Shown here piece after piece: positions 7,811-14,902 of a DNA stretch of 14,902 nucleotides; position 1 is the stretch's first letter; each line of letters begins with the position of its first letter. The position numbers were made by a program, and so were the translations under genes. The notes under the pieces are model-generated. The model saw nothing but the letters and a program-made list of their open reading frames with translations. It ran no database searches and was not told where the DNA came from. This DNA comes from Gammaproteobacteria bacterium UBA3532. GTDB lineage: Bacteria > Pseudomonadota > Gammaproteobacteria > Enterobacterales > UBA3532. The DNA lies in the NCBI GenBank assembly GCA_002376965.1, contig DFOV01000081.1:1-14902 (forward strand), written 5' to 3'.

Positions 7811-9184
7811 CTAACCAACCAGCAAAAGGCAAACCGAACTTATAACCACCACTCCAAACAGGTTAAGTACTATCCCCATTCTTGCCATCTGTTGTATGTC
7901 GACTTTTCCTGATGAAAAAACAACGGCATTGGGTGCTGTGGCAACAGGCAGCATGAAGGCGCAGCTAGCACTCATAGCGGCTGGGATCATTAGCAGCATA
8001 GGCTCAATGTTTGACGCAACAGCCGTAGCAGCCAAAATAGGCATTAGCAGCGTGGTCGTTGCAGTGTCGCTGGTTACCTCCGTCAAAAATGTAACCACCA
8101 GGCAAATAACCACAGTAACCAGCACAATATTCAAGCGTGCGACGCTGGAAAGGCTTTCACCGATCGCTTGACTGATGCCCGTAGCAATGAATGCCTTGGC
8201 TAAAACAATCCCGCCAGCAAACAGCAATAAAACGCCCCAAGGAATTTTATTCGCTGTATTCCAATCCAACAACTTGCCACCTTTTCCATCGGGGATCATA
8301 AACAGCGCGACAACGGCCATCAAAGCAACCGAGGCATCATTAGCGCTGGTTAAACCAAACATACCACTCCAGCCACCAAAGGGTTCTTTTCGCGTCACCC
8401 AAAGCAAAGCGGTAACCACAAATACCAGCATCACTCGAACTTCATGAACACTCCATGCCCCAATCACAGGAAGCTCGACATGCTCTTTGGAATGTAAATG
8501 ACGGGTTAACCACCATCCAACAATAGGGATAAAACACAATACCATAGGACCCCCCCACCCCATCCAAGTCAAAAAACTAGGCTCAATTCCGGTATTGGTC
8601 GCATAAACTTGCATAAAAATAACGTTTGGTGGCGTACCTATCGGTGTTCCAACACCACCAATACTCGCCGCATATGCAATTCCAAGTAGTAGAATTAACA
8701 CGAATTTCGGTTCTTTTACTTTTTCGGCAACCGCCAAAGCAACCGGCAATAACATCAAAGTCGTTGCCGTATTAGATATCCACATGCTCAAAGCCGCTGC
8801 AGCAACCATAAAGCCAAACACCACCCTGCGCGGGGAGCTTCCACCAATAAGCCGAACTAAATAAAAAGCAACTCGTCGGTGTGCGCCACTATATTCAAGA
8901 GCTTGAGATAATATAAATCCACCTAACAAAAGCAGTATCAATGGACTCCCATAAGCCTGCCCCACCATATTCTTGTCAAGCACTCCCATAAGGGGAAACA
9001 AACCAATGGGAATCAAAGAAGTGATAGGAATAGGGATCGGCTCAAAAATCCACCACACGGCACAAAGAACCGTCGTTGCGGCGGTGATGGATGCGGCACT
9101 ACTCCAATGATACTGAACCATCAAAACATAGATAAGAATGGCCAGCAGAGGCCCAACGAAAAATGCCAATTGGCGAAAGTTCAT
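7811..9184 (-). CDS. SLC13/DASS family sodium:anion (dicarboxylate) symporter
   Basis: This is a 457-residue inner-membrane transporter with about 11 or more hydrophobic segments. Family landmarks are the first SNT motif (S137-N138-T139 in SNTATT), the GTPPNVIF segment (183-190), a second SNT-like motif in TEVTSDTATT (S372-D373-T374), and the sodium:sulfate symporter signature TAPNAVVFSSG (416-426). DASS proteins import C4-dicarboxylates, citrate or sulfate with sodium; the exact substrate cannot be read from sequence. The usual Asn in the second SNT motif is Asp here. The ATG at 9184 has GGAG about 6 bases upstream. The gene converges with the metalloprotease gene and diverges from gpmI. Neither neighbour is an obvious partner. 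Confidence 0.93.
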   Translation of the reverse strand: MNFRQLAFFVGPLLAILIYVLMVQYHWSSAASITAATTVLCAVWWIFEPIPIPITSLIPIGLFPLMGVLDKNMVGQAYGSPLILLLLGGFILSQALEYSGAHRRVAFYLVRLIGGSSPRRVVFGFMVAAAALSMWISNTATTLMLLPVALAVAEKVKEPKFVLILLLGIAYAASIGGVGTPIGTPPNVIFMQVYATNTGIEPSFLTWMGWGGPMVLCFIPIVGWWLTRHLHSKEHVELPVIGAWSVHEVRVMLVFVVTALLWVTRKEPFGGWSGMFGLTSANDASVALMAVVALFMIPDGKGGKLLDWNTANKIPWGVLLLFAGGIVLAKAFIATGISQAIGESLSSVARLNIVLVTVVICLVVTFLTEVTSDTATTTLLMPILAATAVASNIEPMLLMIPAAMSASCAFMLPVATAPNAVVFSSGKVDIQQMARMGIVLNLFGVVVISSVCLLLVG

Positions 9185-9285
9185 ACTATCTCCATCCCCT
9201 GAAGACCAAATAGCAAAGCTTACGATGTTGTCGAATAAATGACGACCAGACTATCATCGGAGGTCAACGTCGATAAACACCTAAA

Positions 9286-9313
9286 TTGCAATTCACTCCA
9301 GACCAGATAAAAT
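9286..9313 (+). promoter_or_regulatory. Candidate sigma-70 promoter for gpmI
   Basis: TTGCAA (9286-9291) and TAAAAT (9308-9313) are separated by 16 bases. They match the -35 and -10 consensus at 4 of 6 and 5 of 6 positions. They lie about 110 bases upstream of gpmI in the 239-base divergent gap, leaving a leader of about 100 bases. No other element stands out in the gap. This is a by-eye match only. Confidence 0.4.
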
Positions 9314-9423
9314 AAGACCACCACAGTCGCTTAGAATGACATGCCCGCCGTGCAAGTATTTTTACGCATCAGATTATTCAGGCAGTTATCAACGTTTTCT
9401 AAAATTTTTAAGAGGTTGAGATC

Positions 9424-10974
9424 ATGAAACCACAAGTACGTCCCGTAGTATTGCTTATCATGGATGGTTGGGGATATAGAGAAGAGTCAGAGTCCAACGC
9501 TATCTTACATGCAAACAAGCCAGTATTTGACCGTTTGTGGAACGAGTATCCCAGCACACTAATCTCAGGTTCTGGGCTGGATGTTGGATTGCCGGATGGG
9601 CAAATGGGCAATTCAGAAGTTGGCCATGTCAACTTGGGTGCAGGCCGAGTGGTATATCAAGATTTTACCCGTATTACTAAAGATATTGCCGAAGGGACCT
9701 TTGATCAAAACCCTACAATCCTTGAAGCCATCGACAAAGCCGTTGCCAAAGGAAAAGCTGTACATCTAATGGGACTGCTATCTCCTGGCGGCGTTCACAG
9801 CCATGATGAGCATATTCATGCAGCGATTCGCCTTGCAGCCAAACGAGGCGCAAAAGATATTTATCTTCATGCGTTCCTGGATGGCCGGGACACTCCACCC
9901 AAAAGCGCTCATGGGCCAATTAACGCTGCCAGTGCTGTTTTTGAAGAGGTCGGCACCGGCAAGATAGCCTCCATCGTTGGACGCTACTTCGCCATGGACC
10001 GCGATAAACGCTGGGATCGTGTCCAAAAAGCCTATGACCTAATCGCTAGAGGCACTGGAGAATATACAGCGACATCACCTATTGCAGCTTTGGAGAATGC
10101 TTATGCTCGCGAAGAGGTCGATGAGTTTGTCAAACCTACGACCATACATCAAGACGATGAAGCACCAGTAAGGATCAATGACGGCGACGCATTGCTATTC
10201 TTGAACTACCGAGCTGATCGCGCCCGCGAACTGACTTATGCCTTTACCGATCCATTATTTGAAGGGTTCGCGCGCGGAGACCAGCCTAAACTGTCTAGTT
10301 TTGTGTGTCTCACTGAGTATGCATCCGATATCGAAGCGCTAGCGGCCTACCCGCCCGAAGACCTGCCTAATACTCTAGGCGAATATTTGCAAAATAACGG
10401 ACTTAAACAGCTTCGAATTGCCGAAACTGAAAAATATGCCCATGTAACATTTTTCTTCAGCGGTGGCCGGGAAACTGAGTTTGATGGTGAAACGCGTATT
10501 CTTGTCCCATCACCCGACGTAGCGACATATGATATGCAACCAGAAATGAGTGCGCCAGAAGTCACCGACAAGCTGGTCGCCGCGATTGAAAGCGGTGAAT
10601 TTGATACGATCATCTGTAATTACGCCAATGCCGACATGGTCGGACATACCGGAAAATTCGATGCAGCCAAACAAGCCATTGAAGCGTTAGATACATGTAT
10701 TGGCCGTGTTGTCGAAGCCGCACAAAAAGTCGGCGGAGAAGTGCTAATTACAGCTGATCATGGTAACGCTGAGCAAATGGAAGATCCGAACTCTGGCCAA
10801 GCACATACCGCCCACACCTGTGAGTTGGTTCCGTTCATTTACGTTGGACGGGATGCAGAGCCAGCAACAAGCGGTGGCGTGTTATCCGATGTTGCCCCAA
10901 CCATTTTGTATTTGATGGGAATGGAACAACCAAGTGAAATGACCGGCAAGACGATTATGACACTTAAAGGGTAA
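9424..10974 (+). CDS. gpmI: 2,3-bisphosphoglycerate-independent phosphoglycerate mutase
   Basis: This glycolytic enzyme interconverts 3- and 2-phosphoglycerate in the cytosol through a phosphoserine intermediate with two metal ions (usually manganese). The 516-residue length matches the family (E. coli 514). Visible motifs are LIMDGWG with metal ligand D14, the nucleophile S64 in [87 protein letters not shown] and [11 protein letters not shown], which cover both the phosphatase and transferase domains. AAGAGG lies about 8 bases before the ATG. Only 8 bases separate its stop from the envC start, so translation is probably coupled in a gpmI-envC-ctpA-yibQ operon. Confidence 0.98.
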   Translation: MKPQVRPVVLLIMDGWGYREESESNAILHANKPVFDRLWNEYPSTLISGSGLDVGLPDGQMGNSEVGHVNLGAGRVVYQDFTRITKDIAEGTFDQNPTILEAIDKAVAKGKAVHLMGLLSPGGVHSHDEHIHAAIRLAAKRGAKDIYLHAFLDGRDTPPKSAHGPINAASAVFEEVGTGKIASIVGRYFAMDRDKRWDRVQKAYDLIARGTGEYTATSPIAALENAYAREEVDEFVKPTTIHQDDEAPVRINDGDALLFLNYRADRARELTYAFTDPLFEGFARGDQPKLSSFVCLTEYASDIEALAAYPPEDLPNTLGEYLQNNGLKQLRIAETEKYAHVTFFFSGGRETEFDGETRILVPSPDVATYDMQPEMSAPEVTDKLVAAIESGEFDTIICNYANADMVGHTGKFDAAKQAIEALDTCIGRVVEAAQKVGGEVLITADHGNAEQMEDPNSGQAHTAHTCELVPFIYVGRDAEPATSGGVLSDVAPTILYLMGMEQPSEMTGKTIMTLKG

Positions 10975-10982
10975 CTACCCCT

Positions 10983-12161
10983 GTGCTTTCAGCGTTTCGA
11001 GTACTAGCAAGGAGAAGTAGCATACAAATGCTGCTTCTCCTTTATTTATTGAGCTGGTGTCCGGTTAGTTTGGCAAATGTTGCCATGGAAAACCCACAAA
11101 AAATTGAAAAGGATATAAAACAACTTAACCAGCAAATATCGCGCATTCAACAATCACTGTCACAAAAGGTCGATCAACGCGACCAAATATCTAAAGAGCT
11201 GTCCAAGCTTGAAAAAAACATTAGTAAAACGGCGAAGCAGGTACATTGGCTAAATAAAGAGCGGAATGACCTAAAGCGCCAACTAAAACAAAAACAACAA
11301 CGAAAAAGAGAGCTACTGCGTGAAAAATCGGCCAACGAGCAAGCCCTTAGTCAGCAAGTACGCAGCGCATACTTCAGTGGCCGCCAGGAATACATCAAGC
11401 TTCTGCTCAATCAGGAGCAACCAGAAAAGCTGGGACGACTGCTCGCCTATTACAATTATCTGAACAAAGCGCGTATTAGTAACATCGACAAACTAGGAGC
11501 AACGATTCGCGAACTCATCGATGTAGAACAGGTTATCCAGCAGAAAGCAGAGCAAATGGAAAAGATCCACGAGCAACAACAACGCGAACTGACAGAGCTT
11601 AATCAACAAAAAGCCCAACGTGACCGCTTTCTTAGCAACCTCAATCAACAGATATCCAGTAATGACGCTCGCCTGGGCAACCTGAAAGAGAACCAGTCAC
11701 AATTATCCGAACTATTAGATGGTATTCGTCATATTCTTAAACAACGTAACTTGTCAGCCCGCAATGCCAAGTTTGCAGCACTCAAGGGCAAGTTACGCTG
11801 GCCCGTTCAAGGTAAGGTGATAAATACCTTTCGTTCATCGTCAAACCGAATTCATAGCAATGGCGTCGTCATCCGAGCCAATGAAGGAGACATTGTTACC
11901 TCAGTACACCAAGGGCGAGTTATATTTGCCGACTGGTTACGCGGATTTGGGTTACTGGTTATCGTGGATCATGGCGACGGTTATATGAGCCTATACGGCC
12001 ACAACCAATCTGTATTCAAAAATCCTGGCGACTGGATTGAAGCCGGTGAGGCAATTGGCAGTGTAGGAATTAGCGGCGGCCAGCTAAATTCAGGGCTATA
12101 CTTTGAAATACGCCACCAGGGGCGCCCCAAAAATCCGTCAAAATGGTTTAACAACAGCTAA
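10983..12161 (+). CDS. envC: Murein hydrolase activator EnvC (degenerate LytM domain)
   Basis: This is a periplasmic protein that, in E. coli, links FtsEX to activation of septal amidases AmiA and AmiB during cell separation. It has 392 residues: a signal peptide (about 1-33, ARR then LLLLYLLSW), a long Gln/Lys/Glu-rich coiled coil (about 36-255) and a C-terminal LytM/M23 domain (about 268-385). Zinc ligands of active M23 enzymes are missing: the H-x-G-x-D site reads S292-N-G-V-V296 and the H-x-H site reads G371-L-Y373. The domain should therefore activate rather than cut, as in EnvC. I chose the GTG start at 10983 because it supplies the basic signal-peptide n-region. An ATG at 11028 would begin directly in the hydrophobic core, and its AGGAG is about 13 bases away. 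Confidence 0.92.
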   Translation: MLSAFRVLARRSSIQMLLLLYLLSWCPVSLANVAMENPQKIEKDIKQLNQQISRIQQSLSQKVDQRDQISKELSKLEKNISKTAKQVHWLNKERNDLKRQLKQKQQRKRELLREKSANEQALSQQVRSAYFSGRQEYIKLLLNQEQPEKLGRLLAYYNYLNKARISNIDKLGATIRELIDVEQVIQQKAEQMEKIHEQQQRELTELNQQKAQRDRFLSNLNQQISSNDARLGNLKENQSQLSELLDGIRHILKQRNLSARNAKFAALKGKLRWPVQGKVINTFRSSSNRIHSNGVVIRANEGDIVTSVHQGRVIFADWLRGFGLLVIVDHGDGYMSLYGHNQSVFKNPGDWIEAGEAIGSVGISGGQLNSGLYFEIRHQGRPKNPSKWFNNS

Positions 12162-12222
12162 ACTAGTTTTTTGGTCGTTACTTGGCTAACTTAAATGACT
12201 TTTTAAAGATACCTTACTAAAA

Positions 12223-13482
12223 ATGGCAATTATGTATCAAAGTATACGATATTTCATCGCTACTATTCTGTTGTTGACTACCTTTACAGCTGGAGCGAAA
12301 TCAACCAGCCTTCCTATTGAACAGGTAAACCGCTTTACCTATTTTCTTGAGCAAATCCGTACCGCCTATGTTGAACCAGTTGACGATGGCGAGCTGATTG
12401 AGTTTGCCATACAAGGCATGCTTGATGGACTCGATCCACATAGTGAATATCTCGATAGCAATGAAATACAGGATCTCCGCGAAACTACTGAAGGAAACTA
12501 TGGTGGAGTAGGTATTGAGTTGGCAATGAACGACGGCAAACTTACCATTATATCTGCACTTGATAACACGCCCGCCTCTGCAGCGGGATTAACATCAGGA
12601 GATATTATTACGGCAATCAATGGCACTAGCTTCAGAGGGATGCGCTTTGCTCAAGCATTAAAGCTATTGCGCGGTGAGATTGGAACGGCGTTGACCTTGG
12701 ATATATACCGCGAATCAACGGACAAAAGCTTTAGTGTCTCCCTAATTCGTGATGAGATTGTGATACAAAGCGTCCGCTATGAACAACTAAGTGACAGTAT
12801 TGGCTATATTCAAATCCGCCAATTTCAGTCAGACACGACTCAAGATGTCATGGATGCGCTAGATGCCCTCCTTCTAAACGATTTAACCGGACTCGTACTT
12901 GATTTAAGAGACAATCCAGGCGGAACACTATCATCTGCTATTGGTGTCAGCGACCTATTTCTAAGTGACAACACTATCGTATCAACTCGTGGTCGACTGG
13001 AGGCAATGAATCAGGAAATCAAAGCAACCCCAAATGAATACTTTGCAAACAAACCTATCGTGGTATTGATCAATGGAGGCAGTGCATCAGCCTCTGAAAT
13101 TGTTGCAGGAGCCCTGCAAGATACCAAACGAGCGATTGTCATGGGTGTTAAATCGTTCGGGAAAGGGTCGGTGCAATCTATATTGGAGCATGACAATGTC
13201 GCCATTAAGCTCACGACTGCACGCTACTACACGCCCAGTGGCCACTCCATACAGGGGCTAGGCATAACACCTGATATCGAAGTAGCCGTTACCCAAATTT
13301 CAGGCTCGCAAGCCAAACAGTTATTTAGCGAGAGAAGCCTCTACGGGGCGCTGAAGGGTGAAGACAAAGCCCCAGATAAACACTCAACACCACCATCAAG
13401 CTTGGCAGAAAGCGATTATCAACTTTATGAAGCTGTGAATTTGCTAGTAGCCCTAAACCTTTATGCGAAGTTAAACCAATGA
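12223..13482 (+). CDS. ctpA: Carboxy-terminal processing serine protease (S41)
   Basis: This is a periplasmic protease of the CtpA/Prc family that trims or degrades envelope proteins; in Pseudomonas, CtpA degrades peptidoglycan cross-link hydrolases. It has 419 residues. Residues 1-25 form a signal peptide ending TAGA. A PDZ domain lies at about 92-175 (YGGVGIEL, PASAAGLTSGDIITAING). The protease core is at about 190-355. By spacing to Tsp/Prc the catalytic dyad is S289 (middle serine of SASAS) and K314 (SFGKG), with D300 also conserved. LDLRDNPGG and YYTPSGHSIQGLGITPD are typical. It follows envC by 61 bases; no strong Shine-Dalgarno is seen, and a second ATG lies three codons in. Its stop overlaps the yibQ start (ATGA), as in many gammaproteobacteria. 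Confidence 0.95.
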   Translation: MAIMYQSIRYFIATILLLTTFTAGAKSTSLPIEQVNRFTYFLEQIRTAYVEPVDDGELIEFAIQGMLDGLDPHSEYLDSNEIQDLRETTEGNYGGVGIELAMNDGKLTIISALDNTPASAAGLTSGDIITAINGTSFRGMRFAQALKLLRGEIGTALTLDIYRESTDKSFSVSLIRDEIVIQSVRYEQLSDSIGYIQIRQFQSDTTQDVMDALDALLLNDLTGLVLDLRDNPGGTLSSAIGVSDLFLSDNTIVSTRGRLEAMNQEIKATPNEYFANKPIVVLINGGSASASEIVAGALQDTKRAIVMGVKSFGKGSVQSILEHDNVAIKLTTARYYTPSGHSIQGLGITPDIEVAVTQISGSQAKQLFSERSLYGALKGEDKAPDKHSTPPSSLAESDYQLYEAVNLLVALNLYAKLNQ

Positions 13483-14255
13483 GAGCAAGCCAACCTATCG
13501 CGATTATTTGTCTGTTTTTGAGTTTGTGGCTGGCTCATTCATTGGCATACGCCAACAAAATAGCAATTATTATCGACGACATTGGTGACAACTGGCCTCG
13601 CGGTAAACGTACCGTAGATCTGCCCGCTCCAATCGCCTGCGCAATTTTACCCCATACGCCGCATTCGAAACGACTGGCTCGGCTGGCTCACCAGCAAGGC
13701 AAGACGGTCATGCTGCACGCTCCTATGTCTAACCACTATGGCCTTCGGTTGGGGCCAGGGGCGCTAACCCATGAAATGACGCGTGAAGAATTCATTCGAG
13801 TGCTGCAACAAAACATCGACTCAATCCCATATATTGAAGGCGTTAACAATCACATGGGAAGCTACCTTACCGCCCAACCTGCTCCCATGGCTTGGACGAT
13901 GCAAGAAGTCTCTCGGCGCAGTCTATTTTTTATCGATAGCAAAACCACACCCAAAAGCGTCGCAGCGAAAACAGCCCGTGCTAGCAACATCCCAACACTG
14001 GTTCGTGATGTATTTTTAGATAATGAGCGAGAAACCCGCAAAATTGGCCGACAATTTCGCCTAGCCTTACGTCATGCTCGCAAATATGGGCAAGTGGTGG
14101 TCATCGGCCACCCCTACCCTGAAACACTGGACTATCTGGAACGGATCATTCCTACGCTTCCCATTTTGGGATATGAATTGGTTAAACCAACCCAGCTTAT
14201 TGGAGTGCAAGATGTCTCAGAAAACCGCACTGGTACTACTCGCGCCCGGCTTTGA
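13479..14255 (+). CDS. yibQ: Divergent polysaccharide deacetylase family protein, YibQ-like
   Basis: This is a 258-residue predicted periplasmic protein. Residues 1-25 look like a signal peptide (LSLWLAHSLAYA). The body matches the divergent polysaccharide deacetylase (NodB-like fold) family: IAIIIDDIGDN (about 28-38) with the D33-D34 pair, the MLHAPMS segment, NNHMGSYLT, FIDSKTT, and GHPYPET near the end. The true substrate of this family is not established, but its constant linkage to envC and ctpA suggests cell-wall work. The start codon overlaps the ctpA stop by 4 bases, which implies translational coupling. The last 44 bases overlap the next gene in another frame, so the tail (about residues 245-258) is shaped by that overlap. 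Confidence 0.92.
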   Translation: MRASQPIAIICLFLSLWLAHSLAYANKIAIIIDDIGDNWPRGKRTVDLPAPIACAILPHTPHSKRLARLAHQQGKTVMLHAPMSNHYGLRLGPGALTHEMTREEFIRVLQQNIDSIPYIEGVNNHMGSYLTAQPAPMAWTMQEVSRRSLFFIDSKTTPKSVAAKTARASNIPTLVRDVFLDNERETRKIGRQFRLALRHARKYGQVVVIGHPYPETLDYLERIIPTLPILGYELVKPTQLIGVQDVSENRTGTTRARL

Positions 14256-14766
14256 AGAAATCGAAGCCATTACTGTTATTGACCTACTTCGAAGGGCAAA
14301 CATTAACGTCACAACCGCCGGGCTTGCCTATAAACAAGTCAATGGTAGCCATGATATTCGTACGGTTGCCCAAACGGTGCTGGCCGAATTAAATGATCAA
14401 CATTACGATGCGCTGGTCCTTCCTGGCGGTCAACCAGGGACCATGCATCTGGGAGACGATGCTGGCGTGCTGGCTTGTGTTCATAGCCACCATAATGCGG
14501 GTAAAATCTGCGCCGCTATTTGTGCCGCCCCGAAAGTATTTGTTCAAGCAGGTATAGCCGAAGGTAAACGCCTTACCTCATACCCGGGCGCATTAAAGCC
14601 ATCGGAGCATTACGAACTGGTCGACGAAGCGGTTGTCATCGATGGTAATATGATTACTTCGCAAGGCGTAGGAACGGCTATCGCCTTTTCTCTTGCAATT
14701 ATAGCGCAGCTCCAAAATGAAGAAGTAGCCAATCAGCTTGCACAACGAATCGTCTATTCCACCTAA
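14212..14766 (+). CDS. DJ-1/PfpI superfamily protein, YajL/DJ-1 type
   Basis: This is a 184-residue cytosolic protein of the DJ-1 subfamily, proposed to protect against oxidative and carbonyl stress (chaperone or glyoxalase-like roles; the biochemical function is debated). The pattern LVLLAPGFEEIEAI has E18 at the position of human DJ-1 Glu18. VLPGGQPGT (about 69-77) and AAICAAP with nucleophile-elbow Cys104 are present. The C-terminal GVGTAIAFSLAII segment is typical. I chose the ATG at 14212 because GGAG lies 6 bases upstream and the sequence then matches the family. The longer frame from 14074 is the shadow of yibQ. It overlaps yibQ by 44 bases, so it probably belongs to the same operon. 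Confidence 0.95.
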   Translation: MSQKTALVLLAPGFEEIEAITVIDLLRRANINVTTAGLAYKQVNGSHDIRTVAQTVLAELNDQHYDALVLPGGQPGTMHLGDDAGVLACVHSHHNAGKICAAICAAPKVFVQAGIAEGKRLTSYPGALKPSEHYELVDEAVVIDGNMITSQGVGTAIAFSLAIIAQLQNEEVANQLAQRIVYST

Positions 14767-14771
14767 CCGAT

Positions 14772-14902
14772 TTATACCCAAACGACTTCAAGATGCTTGA
14801 TTCAGCCAGTCAGAAAGTTGCCATATTCAAGGCATGGTTGCGCAGGAATAGTGGTTCTATTTCTAGCAAGCATAACGCAGAAGATGGCAACTTTCTGACT
14901 GG
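14772..14902. repeat. Long palindromic (fold-back) intergenic repeat, cut by window edge
   Basis: CCAGTCAGAAAGTTGCCAT at 14806-14824 is the exact reverse complement of the last 19 bases (14884-14902), with a 59-base centre. The centre holds a smaller imperfect hairpin, AGGAATAG against CTATTTCT. Outside the left arm lies a small dyad, TCAAG-ATG-CTTGA (14788-14800), preceded by TATACCC. The arm reaches the window edge, so it may extend outward. It looks like a MITE-like or REP-type element following the DJ-1 gene, and could also serve as its terminator. No transposase is visible. Confidence 0.7.

Noticed and set aside
9185..9285. Promoter for the transporter (TCGACA with TATTTG, or TTGACC) on the minus strand
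   Set aside because: The -10 matches are poor and no pair stands out, so I did not list it.
14074..14211. Longer N-terminus for the DJ-1-type gene
   Set aside because: The extra 46 residues lie in a shadow frame of yibQ and do not resemble the family. A good Shine-Dalgarno precedes the ATG at 14212.
14806..14902. Integron attC-like site
   Set aside because: The perfect long arms and small centre could suggest it, but the core site sequences of attC are not seen and no integrase or cassette array is present.

Overview
The window looks like a stretch of a gammaproteobacterial chromosome, probably a marine or aquatic heterotroph. The main evidence is gene order. A minus-strand block reads yibN, grxC, secB, gpsA, and a plus-strand block reads gpmI, envC, ctpA, yibQ. 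In Escherichia coli and Pseudomonas these two blocks sit back to back in divergent orientation. Base composition appears moderate and even throughout (judged by eye, not computed). No rRNA, tRNA, CRISPR array, transposase or phage gene was seen.

Layout, left to right. Positions 1-1460 (minus) hold the first 486 codons of a membrane sensor histidine kinase of the 7TMR-DISM type, cut by the window edge just before its phospho-acceptor histidine box. Next on the same strand are gpsA (phospholipid precursor synthesis), then, after an intergenic hairpin, secB (export chaperone), grxC (glutaredoxin 3) and yibN (membrane-anchored rhodanese-like protein).

The two conserved blocks are separated here by about 5.5 kb of lineage-specific sequence. 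It holds a large secreted ImpA/M60-like zinc metalloprotease (1191 residues) with an N-terminal beta-propeller of FG-GAP/VCBS calcium-loop repeats (plus strand), and a convergent SLC13/DASS-type transporter (minus strand). Housekeeping genes then resume: gpmI (glycolysis), and envC, ctpA and yibQ (envelope and septal peptidoglycan maintenance). A DJ-1/YajL-type gene overlaps the end of yibQ. The right edge runs into a long palindromic repeat, about half of which seems to be inside the window.

Functionally, most genes serve envelope biogenesis and redox or protein quality control: SecB with GrxC and YibN, EnvC with CtpA and YibQ. The ImpA-like protease is the accessory gene with the most biological interest. 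It is predicted to be exported and to act on extracellular, perhaps glycosylated, proteins. Nothing in the window is clearly a wholly new system. The best leads are the propeller-fused protease, its atypical third zinc-ligand position, and the edge palindrome.
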